Source of the DNA: Gammaproteobacteria bacterium | Lineage (GTDB): Bacteria; Pseudomonadota; Gammaproteobacteria; Eutrophobiales; Eutrophobiaceae | Direction of reading: 5' to 3' | Length of the DNA stretch: 6,592 bases | Assembly: GCA_015661095.1 (NCBI GenBank) | Contig: JACVQI010000111.1 | Span: 1 to 6,592, forward strand | Part shown: positions 1-5,214 of the stretch, one piece after another | Layout of the letters: every line of letters begins with the position of its first letter | Position numbering within the stretch: the first letter of the stretch is position 1 | Made by a program: the position numbers and the translations under genes | The notes under the pieces: generated by a model | Told to the model about the DNA's origin: nothing | What the model saw: the letters and a program-made list of their open reading frames with translations, nothing else | Database searches by the model: none

Positions 1-28
1 GCGCCATGTCCCGATACCTGACCCATAA
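1..28 (+). CDS. Possible 3' tail of an upstream paralogue of the secreted protein gene
   Basis: Read from base 2, this stretch encodes RHVPIPDP and then a TAA stop at 26-28. The RHVP peptide and its DNA (GCGCCATGTCCC, bases 1-12) recur at 702-713, inside the C-terminal part of the following gene, where the peptide is AWRHVPGE. This would fit a truncated tandem paralogue whose last codons overlap the start of the next gene by 23 bases. Only eight codons are visible, so chance identity remains possible. Confidence 0.25.
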
Positions 29-761
29 CCTGACTCTGATGACTGCGCTGGTATTAGCGCTGTTGCTGCCAGCGCAGCCGCCAGCCGCGGTTGCCACCGG
101 CAAACGACCGGATTTCTCCGGGTTCTGGTCTGTGCGCTTCGAACGAACCCCTTCCGGTCAGGCTATGATCGACCAATTGCCAAAGGATGCGGTGATGATC
201 AACGACTCCGGCGCGGGCGAGTTGGGCCTGGACGATTTCGCCGGGCTGAAATTGAGCGAGCAGGCACAGGCGGAAGTTCGCAATTACAATTACAAAGACG
301 AATTGAAACGCGAGAATACCTGCGTCGATCCGTCCGTCATCTATTACATGCAATCGCCGTTTCCCATGGAGATTTACCAGGCTACGGAAATGATCGTCTT
401 CAAAATGGAATACTTCGATATGGTCAGGCTCATCTTCACCGATGGTCGCGGGCATCCACCCGCTTCGGCACCGCATACCAAGTCCGGGCATTCCGTCGGC
501 CACTGGGAGGACGATACCCTGGTGGTGGATACAACGCACATTGCCGCCGGCACGATCATGAACAACGGTCTGAACCACAGCGACGATATCCACATGGTCG
601 AGCATTTCAAACTGAGTCCGGATGGACAGACCCTGTGGGCGACCCAGGTTTATGACGATTCGGAGGTTTTCGGCGGATTAGCAGCGCGGTATATGGCCTG
701 GCGCCATGTCCCCGGGGAGTACGTCTACCCTTACGAATGCGATCCGAGCTACGGCGAATAA
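6..761 (+). CDS. Secreted/periplasmic protein of unknown function (PDFSG-W / SGHSVGHWE family)
   Basis: A 251-residue protein with a Sec signal peptide: Arg3, a hydrophobic stretch at about residues 11-23, and a likely cleavage after AVA at 28-30. The mature part opens with PDFSGFW (35-41) and carries SGHSVGHWEDDTLVVDTT (160-177). From memory, these motifs mark a widespread uncharacterised family in proteobacteria and acidobacteria, often near catabolic genes; I know of no established reaction. Two cysteines (106 and 245) could form a periplasmic disulfide. Histidines and acidic residues cluster around 157-200, but no known catalytic signature is evident. The ATG at 6 is chosen because it gives a complete signal peptide; the ATG at 39 would remove the basic n-region. 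The 78-bp gap to the transporter gene has no visible terminator, so co-transcription is possible. Function is not assigned. Confidence 0.85.
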   Translation: MSRYLTHNLTLMTALVLALLLPAQPPAAVATGKRPDFSGFWSVRFERTPSGQAMIDQLPKDAVMINDSGAGELGLDDFAGLKLSEQAQAEVRNYNYKDELKRENTCVDPSVIYYMQSPFPMEIYQATEMIVFKMEYFDMVRLIFTDGRGHPPASAPHTKSGHSVGHWEDDTLVVDTTHIAAGTIMNNGLNHSDDIHMVEHFKLSPDGQTLWATQVYDDSEVFGGLAARYMAWRHVPGEYVYPYECDPSYGE

Positions 762-839
762 CCTCGTACGGAAACTGATCCGGCTATATCATCCTGCCAT
801 CGGCCTAGCATACACCGCGGCCCACTACCGGTATAGACA

Positions 840-2207
840 TTGAGTACAAATTTGTCACAGCACCATACAGCCTGGCCGGACCCGCTACGGTCCTGGTATA
901 TGGTATTGGTGTTAACGCTGGCTTATACCTTTTCCTTCATAGACCGGCAGATCCTCAACCTGCTGGTCGGCCCCATTCGTGCCGATCTGCACATCAGCGA
1001 TTTTCAAATGAGTCTGCTGATGGGTACCGCATTTGGTCTATTCTATGCCGTGATGGGTCTGCCGATCAGCCGCTGGATCGATCGCCTGAGCCGCCGCAAC
1101 ATCATTTTTGTCGGCATCACCGGCTGGAGCCTGATGACCGCGGCCTGCGGCATGGCCCGTAATTACGCCCATCTGTTTCTGGCCCGGATCGGCGTCGGAG
1201 TTGGTGAAGCGACCCTGAATCCCTCCGCCTTTTCCCTGTTGAGTGATACTTTCCCCGAAAAAAAACGCGCCCTGCCCATGGCGGTGTTTCACCTGGGCAT
1301 ACCGTTCGGCACGGGCCTGGCCCTGATCATCGGCGGCTACGTGGTGGATGCGGTGGCACAACTGGATCCGGCCATCATGTCAACCTTCCATTTATCCTAT
1401 TCCTGGCAACTGACTTTTCTGCTGGTCGGCCTGCCGGGATTGCTAGTGGCGTTGCTGATGCTGACTTTTACCGAACCGAAACGGCGCGGCTTGCTGCAAA
1501 CCAGCGCCAGCCGCCCGCAACAAATGGCAATCCGTGATGTGGCCAAATTCCTGCGCGCCAGAAAGCTGGCCTATTTCGCCATCTTTTTCGGCATCGGCAT
1601 GAAGATCACCCTGAGTTATGGCAGCAATGCCTGGGTCCCGGAACATTTCATCCGTACCTTCGGCTGGTCGGCCGGTGAATTCGGCCGCGTCTATGGCCTG
1701 TTCAATATCGTGGTCGGAGTTACCAGTATTTTGCTTTGCGGGATGCTGGCGAACAAACTGCTGAGCCGCGGTAACCGGGATGCGAATATGAAAGTGATCC
1801 TGCTTGGCTATGCCATCGGCATCCCCTTCGCCGTCGCCGCTCCGTTAATGCCGACACCGGGTCTGGCCATCACCATGTTCATGGTGGCTTATTTTTTCAC
1901 CAACTTTCATGTGCTCGCTCCCGCCTGTATCGTCGCCATCACTCCGAATCAGATGCGCGGTCAGATGTCGGCCCTGTATGTATTCATCGTCAATATCCTC
2001 GGCCTGGGACTGGGCCCCAGTATCGTCGCCGGCTTTACCGACTTTGCCTTCGGTTCCGATCTGGCCCTGGGTAAATCGCTGGCCGCGACCTCCGCCATCC
2101 TCGGGCCGCTTGGTTTTATTGTTTTGTATTTCGGTTTACGTGCCTATAACCGCTGCCTGGAAGATACACAGGCCTGGGAGCGGGAAGCGGAAACAACAAA
2201 AGCCTGA
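840..2207 (+). CDS. MFS transporter, Spinster-like subfamily
   Basis: A 455-residue inner-membrane protein with about 12 hydrophobic segments, the normal size for a major facilitator superfamily carrier. The first helix contains the SFIDRQILNLLVGPI signature (32-46), typical of Spinster-like and related organic-anion MFS proteins. A motif A-like loop, GLPISRWIDRLSRR (73-86), joins helices 2 and 3. Helix 4 carries LARIGVGVGEA (114-124), followed by SLLSDTFPEKKR. Such proteins move small organic molecules, usually by proton coupling; direction and substrate cannot be read from the sequence. The start is TTG at 840. An in-frame ATG at 900 (Met21) would begin inside the conserved first helix, so the TTG is preferred, though no good Shine-Dalgarno precedes it. 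The reductase gene follows after 26 bp, suggesting that the imported or exported compound is related to that enzyme's substrate. Confidence 0.93.
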   Translation: MSTNLSQHHTAWPDPLRSWYMVLVLTLAYTFSFIDRQILNLLVGPIRADLHISDFQMSLLMGTAFGLFYAVMGLPISRWIDRLSRRNIIFVGITGWSLMTAACGMARNYAHLFLARIGVGVGEATLNPSAFSLLSDTFPEKKRALPMAVFHLGIPFGTGLALIIGGYVVDAVAQLDPAIMSTFHLSYSWQLTFLLVGLPGLLVALLMLTFTEPKRRGLLQTSASRPQQMAIRDVAKFLRARKLAYFAIFFGIGMKITLSYGSNAWVPEHFIRTFGWSAGEFGRVYGLFNIVVGVTSILLCGMLANKLLSRGNRDANMKVILLGYAIGIPFAVAAPLMPTPGLAITMFMVAYFFTNFHVLAPACIVAITPNQMRGQMSALYVFIVNILGLGLGPSIVAGFTDFAFGSDLALGKSLAATSAILGPLGFIVLYFGLRAYNRCLEDTQAWEREAETTKA

Positions 2208-2219
2208 TGCTGTTGCTCC

Positions 2220-2223
2220 GGAG
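2220..2223 (+). promoter_or_regulatory. Shine-Dalgarno for the MDR reductase
   Basis: GGAG lies 10 bases before the ATG at 2234. An ATG at 2227 is only 3 bases away and opens an eight-codon frame, so this site supports the start at 2234. Confidence 0.6.
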
Positions 2224-2233
2224 AACATGACTT

Positions 2234-3205
2234 ATGCGCCGAATCCAGTTTGATCGTTGCGGGGATCCTGAAGCCGTCCTGTATCTGGCGGAAGTTGCAG
2301 AACCAGAACCGGGACCCGGCGAAGTTCGCTTGCGCATTACCCTGCGTCCCGTCAATCCCTCTGATATCGCCTACATACGCGGCCTGTATGTACCGCCGGA
2401 GGCGTTTCCCGCGGCCACCGGCCTGGAGGCAGTTGGTATTATCGAAGCGATGGGTAAGGGGGTGACAGACATCAAAGTCGGCGACCGCTACATGATCGCC
2501 CGCCAGCGCGGCACCTGGGCGGATAAAATGATCGTACCGGCACTTAGCATTGAACATGTCCCCGCTGAGATATCTGATGAAATCGCCTGCCAGGTGCATG
2601 CCAATCCGTTGACCGCCTGGCTGATGTTACAAGGTGTCACAAAGCCGGGCGCGATCGTACAAACCGCCGCAGGCTCCGCCGTCGGCAGGCTGGTCGATCA
2701 ACTCGGAAAAATCCAGGACCGGCGCGTCATCAATATCGTGCGGAATCAGATAACCGCGGATGATTTATACAAACAGGGCGCGACGCACGTCGTGATCTCG
2801 TCACAACCGGACTGGCTGAATCAGATACAGCAGGCGGCTGGACCCGAACCCATCATCGCTGCTTTCGACCCGGTGGCGGGGCAGACCGGTCTGGACCTGC
2901 TGTCGGTCCTTGCCCCCGGTGGCGAATTAATCCTCTACGGCGGTTTATCAGGCCAACCCGTGGCGGTCAGCGCCATGCAACTGGCGGCCCGGAATCTGTC
3001 AGTGAAAGGTTTCTGGCTGGGACCGTGGTTCGCCAACACCAGTGCCGACGAACAGGCCCGCGTGATGCAGCGGCTGCTGACTTTATTTCAGAAACGGCAA
3101 CTGCAAATTCCCGTGGCCGGAATCTATGCATTGGAGGATTTCAAGGCAGCGATAAGGCATTCTCTGACACCCGGAAGATTGGGGAAGATTTTGTTAAGGA
3201 GTTAG
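2234..3205 (+). CDS. Zinc-independent MDR reductase, 2-enoyl-CoA reductase/quinone oxidoreductase-like
   Basis: A 323-residue medium-chain dehydrogenase/reductase. The N-terminal GroES-like domain carries PVNPSDI (39-45), then RGLY with Tyr52 at the place of the catalytic Tyr of mitochondrial-type enoyl reductases (ETR/MECR). Next come GLEAVGIIEAMGKGV (63-77) and GDRY...GTWADKMIV. The Rossmann part contains QTAAGSAVGRLVDQLGK (143-159), close to the AANSAVG nucleotide loop of that subgroup. The cysteine cluster and GHE motif of zinc alcohol dehydrogenases are absent, so this is a zinc-free member. The expected reaction is NAD(P)H-dependent reduction of an activated C=C bond (enoyl-CoA, enone or quinone). 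Which of these cannot be told from sequence; from memory it looks closer to the ETR-like branch than to zeta-crystallin/Qor. It follows the MFS gene by 26 bp in the same direction and is probably in its operon. Confidence 0.88.
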   Translation: MRRIQFDRCGDPEAVLYLAEVAEPEPGPGEVRLRITLRPVNPSDIAYIRGLYVPPEAFPAATGLEAVGIIEAMGKGVTDIKVGDRYMIARQRGTWADKMIVPALSIEHVPAEISDEIACQVHANPLTAWLMLQGVTKPGAIVQTAAGSAVGRLVDQLGKIQDRRVINIVRNQITADDLYKQGATHVVISSQPDWLNQIQQAAGPEPIIAAFDPVAGQTGLDLLSVLAPGGELILYGGLSGQPVAVSAMQLAARNLSVKGFWLGPWFANTSADEQARVMQRLLTLFQKRQLQIPVAGIYALEDFKAAIRHSLTPGRLGKILLRS

Positions 3206-3260
3206 CGGTAAAAAGGGAAGACGTCCTTGTCTAATGAAATTGATTAACTGAATTGTTAAT

Positions 3261-3289
3261 ACTGACGGCATGAATCCTATGCCTTCAGT
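3261..3289 (+). terminator. Hairpin downstream of the reductase gene, possible terminator
   Basis: ACTGA C GGCAT pairs with ATGCC T TCAGT around a 7-base loop (3272-3278), giving 10 paired positions with one C/T mismatch. It lies 55 bases after the reductase stop, between convergent genes, where a terminator would be expected. No T-tract follows on either strand, so classical Rho-independent action is doubtful. Confidence 0.35.
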
Positions 3290-3342
3290 GAGGGGATATA
3301 TATACCTAAAAAGGGTGACGTGGACGGCACGCTGCCACATAA

Positions 3343-3369
3343 GGAACCTCTGATTAACTCAGAGGTTCC
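3343..3369. repeat. Perfect hairpin 1, 11-bp stem
   Basis: GGAACCTCTGA (3343-3353) pairs fully with TCAGAGGTTCC (3359-3369) around the loop TTAAC. Its outer half is the left terminal inverted repeat of the element. Confidence 0.9.
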
Positions 3370-3371
3370 GC

Positions 3372-3391
3372 CCGGCATATGGATGTGCCGG
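3372..3391. repeat. Hairpin 2, 6-bp GC-rich stem
   Basis: CCGGCA (3372-3377) pairs with TGCCGG (3386-3391) around an 8-base loop. It is the weakest of the five and abuts the next hairpin directly. Confidence 0.6.
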
Positions 3392-3423
3392 CATTTTTCA
3401 AACAGGCAACTGTTTGAAAAATG
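3392..3423. repeat. Perfect hairpin 3, 14-bp stem, GCAA loop
   Basis: CATTTTTCAAACAG (3392-3405) pairs fully with CTGTTTGAAAAATG (3410-3423). The loop GCAA is a GNRA tetraloop, which stabilises RNA hairpins, so the plus-strand transcript would fold well here. Confidence 0.92.
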
Positions 3424-3425
3424 GA

Positions 3426-3455
3426 GCAAAGTAAAAGTCACAGCTTTTACTTTGC
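3426..3455. repeat. Perfect hairpin 4, 12-bp stem
   Basis: GCAAAGTAAAAG (3426-3437) pairs fully with CTTTTACTTTGC (3444-3455) around the 6-base loop TCACAG. Only two bases separate it from hairpin 3. Confidence 0.92.
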
Positions 3456-3456
3456 G

Positions 3457-3492
3457 AGTTCTGAAAAGTCCAGGAGGGACTTATTCAGAGCT
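3457..3492. repeat. Hairpin 5, about 15 bp with one bulge
   Basis: AGTTCTGAA + AAGTCC (3457-3471) pairs with GGACTT + TTCAGAGCT (3477-3492) around the loop AGGAG. A3483 is bulged and there is one T-G wobble pair. Its right arm carries the right terminal inverted repeat. Confidence 0.8.
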
Positions 3493-3526
3493 TCCACAAC
3501 TAAATCCCAACCCGCATTACTACAGA

Positions 3527-4090
3527 TCAGGACAGTTGGACAATCTTATCACCGGCTGGTTTGCGGTTGCCCGGTGGAACCTCCGCCGGATAGCCGTACC
3601 AGAATAAACCCACCACGGTTTCTGCATTCGGATCGATACCCAGGATGTCATAAAATTTCGCTTCGCGCGTGACGGCGCCCGTGGTCCACTTCATGCCGAT
3701 GCCAACGCTCCACAGATAGAGCATCAGATTCTGCGCGGCGCAGCAACAGGCCGCGTAGTCTTCGCTGGCGCGTATGTCATTAGCCGACTTCGCGCAGGTC
3801 AGCAGCAACCAACCGGGGATTTCGCGCCAGCGATCCAGTTTCGCCTGTACCGATTTATCGCCACGGGCAGCGCCGTGCAACTCCGCGTTCAGGAGACAAA
3901 TCTTTTCCTTGCTGGCCTCTCCGATCAGATAAAACCGCCATGGCTCCGTGCCATGATGATTCGGCGCGCAGACTGCCAGATCGATGGCCCTGATTATCTC
4001 GGCAGCGGGCGGTTTCGGGTCGGCTTTGAAATTATGGATGGTTCGACGCTGGTGAATGACATCAGCGATAGCGATTATATTGGTCGTCAT
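3527..4090 (-). CDS. Nitroreductase family protein, YdjA-like
   Basis: A 187-residue protein of the short FMN-dependent nitroreductase group, about the size of E. coli YdjA. The N-terminus has RRTIHNF (15-21), whose arginines typically contact the FMN phosphate and ribityl chain. APNHHGTEPWRFYLI (42-56) is the best marker of the YdjA-like subgroup. EDYAACCCAAQNLMLYLWSVGIGMKWTTGAV (110-140) is the conserved central helix and loop at the dimer interface; it includes three adjacent cysteines (115-117). The usual activity is two-electron NAD(P)H-dependent reduction of nitro compounds, quinones or enones in the cytoplasm; the natural substrate is unknown. The ATG at 4090 is the only reasonable start, although no clear Shine-Dalgarno precedes it. 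It lies 45 bp after the alcohol dehydrogenase gene on the same strand and is probably co-transcribed with it. Its 3' end is 31 bp from the hairpin element. Confidence 0.9.
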   Translation of the reverse strand: MTTNIIAIADVIHQRRTIHNFKADPKPPAAEIIRAIDLAVCAPNHHGTEPWRFYLIGEASKEKICLLNAELHGAARGDKSVQAKLDRWREIPGWLLLTCAKSANDIRASEDYAACCCAAQNLMLYLWSVGIGMKWTTGAVTREAKFYDILGIDPNAETVVGLFWYGYPAEVPPGNRKPAGDKIVQLS

Positions 4091-4135
4091 GATGGAACAA
4101 TTATTTTCGAATGATGGTGAATAGCATACCCCGGA

Positions 4136-5131
4136 TCAGCTCCTCTGCAAATCCAGAACCGCCGCGCCCCGTACTTCACCACACCGTAATTTAGCCAACG
4201 CGACATTCGCATGGACCAGGGGAAAGCTTTCCGTTTCGGTGCGGATCGGAATACGCTCAATCAGCGCCAGAAATTCCTCGCCATCCCGGCGCGTGAGGTT
4301 GGCAACGGAACGGATCTGCCGTTCGCCCCAGAGGATGGCATAGGGAAAGGCCGGAATATCACTCATGTGGATACCGGCGCAGACCACCACACCGCCCTTG
4401 CGTATTACCCGCAATGCCGCCGGTACCAGTTCACCGGCCGGGGCATAAATAATGGCTGCATCCAGTTGCAGCGGTGGCTTCTCATCCGCGGCGCCGGTCC
4501 AGACCGCACCAAGTTGCCGGGCGAAGTCACGCGCCTGGACATCACCGCGCCGGGTAAAGGCATAGATTTCCCGGCCCTCATGCAGGGCGACCTGGGTCAC
4601 AATATGGGCGGCCGCGCCGAAACCATAGATACCGATGCGACCAGCGTCTCCCGTCATGCGCAGCGACCGGTAGCCGATCAGGCCCGCGCACAGCAAGGGC
4701 GCAATCTCAACACTACCCATGGCCGCTGGGATCGGAAACACAAAGCCCTGGTTGGCAACGGCATACTCGGCATAACCGCCGTCGATCTGATAACCGGTAA
4801 AGCGCGCGGCATCACAAAGATTCTCCCGACCGGTGACACAATAATGGCAACTGCCGCAGGTATAACCCAGCCACGGCACCCCTACTCGGTCACCGATGGC
4901 GAACCGCCCGGACACCCGCTCGCCCCTGGCGACAATCGCACCGACGATCTCATGTCCGGGTATCAGGGGCAGCTTCGGCTGCGGCAGTTCTCCATCGATA
5001 ATATGCAGATCGGTACGGCAAACGGCACAGGCCTGGACTTGCAGCAGGATCTCCTCGGGCCCGCAGACCGGCATGGCGCGGTCCTGTAATTCCAGGGGTG
5101 CGCCGGGAGACTTCAGGACCATGGCTTTCAT
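4136..5131 (-). CDS. Zinc-dependent alcohol dehydrogenase, CAD2-like MDR family
   Basis: A 331-residue cytoplasmic oxidoreductase, counted from the ATG at 5131 (MKAMVL, the usual N-terminus of this family). Catalytic zinc ligands are Cys38, His60-Glu61 (PGHEIVG) and Cys148. The structural zinc site has Cys92, Cys95, Cys98 and Cys106 (CGSCHYC...NLC). The Rossmann loop is YGFGAAAH (169-176), resembling the GFGASAH signature I recall for the CAD2-like subgroup. After the second Rossmann strand it reads AFTRR, with no acidic residue, which suggests NADP(H) preference (inference). It should interconvert a primary or secondary alcohol with its aldehyde or ketone. An in-frame GTG at 5170 would add 13 residues, but they look unlike the family and would run into the divergent control region, so 5131 is preferred. 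It leads a probable two-gene operon with the nitroreductase and is divergent from the amidohydrolase. Confidence 0.92.
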   Translation of the reverse strand: MKAMVLKSPGAPLELQDRAMPVCGPEEILLQVQACAVCRTDLHIIDGELPQPKLPLIPGHEIVGAIVARGERVSGRFAIGDRVGVPWLGYTCGSCHYCVTGRENLCDAARFTGYQIDGGYAEYAVANQGFVFPIPAAMGSVEIAPLLCAGLIGYRSLRMTGDAGRIGIYGFGAAAHIVTQVALHEGREIYAFTRRGDVQARDFARQLGAVWTGAADEKPPLQLDAAIIYAPAGELVPAALRVIRKGGVVVCAGIHMSDIPAFPYAILWGERQIRSVANLTRRDGEEFLALIERIPIRTETESFPLVHANVALAKLRCGEVRGAAVLDLQRS

Positions 5132-5163
5132 GATGAATTTTTCGCCGATAGGCAGGTTCAGAT

Positions 5164-5192
5164 ATGACACAATATATCAATATTCCTGTCAT
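5164..5192. promoter_or_regulatory. Interrupted dyad between divergent genes, candidate operator
   Basis: ATGACA-c-AATAT-atca-ATATT-cc-TGTCAT: the outer 6-mers (5164-5169, 5187-5192) and inner 5-mers (5171-5175, 5180-5184) are each perfect inverted matches, offset by one base between arms. It lies 32 bp from the dehydrogenase start and 22 bp from the amidohydrolase start. One dimeric regulator bound here could control both transcripts. No regulator gene is present in the window, and I cannot place convincing -35/-10 boxes. Confidence 0.5.
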
Positions 5193-5214
5193 CTTACCGG
5201 ATTGGAAAACCTGT

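Larger units (their letters stand above)
3343..3495. mobile_element. MITE-like hairpin-array element, 153 bp
   Basis: The left end, GGAACCTCTGATTAACTC (3343-3360), matches the reverse complement of the right end, GGAAGCTCTGAATAAGTC (3495-3478), at 15 of 18 positions, as terminal inverted repeats would. Between and including these ends the DNA is almost entirely consecutive hairpins (3343-3369, 3372-3391, 3392-3423, 3426-3455, 3457-3492), three with perfect stems of 11, 14 and 12 bp. No transposase or convincing gene lies inside. Flanks are ACATAA on the left and ACAACTAA on the right, so no clean target-site duplication is visible. The element sits between two converging genes, where insertion harms neither. 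I cannot assign it to a named IS family. Alternatives are a structured RNA or a bidirectional termination region. Confidence 0.55.

Noticed and set aside
54..605. A 183-codon minus-strand frame opposite the secreted protein
   Set aside because: Shadow of a gene with a signal peptide and conserved motifs; its own translation has no coherent domain.
2227..2253. ATG at 2227 as the start of a short gene upstream of the reductase
   Set aside because: The frame stops after eight codons, and the GGAG at 2220-2223 is spaced for the ATG at 2234.
3241..3359. Nine-base direct repeat TGATTAACT at 3241-3249 and 3351-3359
   Set aside because: It is short and AT-rich with no extended similarity around it, so it does not show a second copy of the element's end.
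3337..3503. Target-site duplication flanking the hairpin element
   Set aside because: ACATAA on the left and ACAACTAA on the right are only loosely alike; no exact direct repeat abuts both ends.
3320..3672. Two overlapping small plus-strand frames (3320-3607 and 3421-3672)
   Set aside because: They run through the hairpin array and into the antisense of the nitroreductase gene, with no Shine-Dalgarno and no family-like sequence.
4211..5089. A 292-codon open frame on the plus strand, opposite the alcohol dehydrogenase
   Set aside because: It is antisense to a gene with all zinc and Rossmann motifs intact. Its translation is rich in Gly, Arg and Thr with no recognisable domain, as expected from a codon-bias shadow.
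5132..5170. GTG start at 5170 for the alcohol dehydrogenase
   Set aside because: The 13 extra residues are not family-like, MKAMVL at 5131 is the standard N-terminus, and the longer form would overlap the dyad.
5164..5214. ATG start at 5164 for the amidohydrolase
   Set aside because: It adds 17 non-conserved residues across the dyad; the conserved protein begins at MKKIDIYNH (5215).
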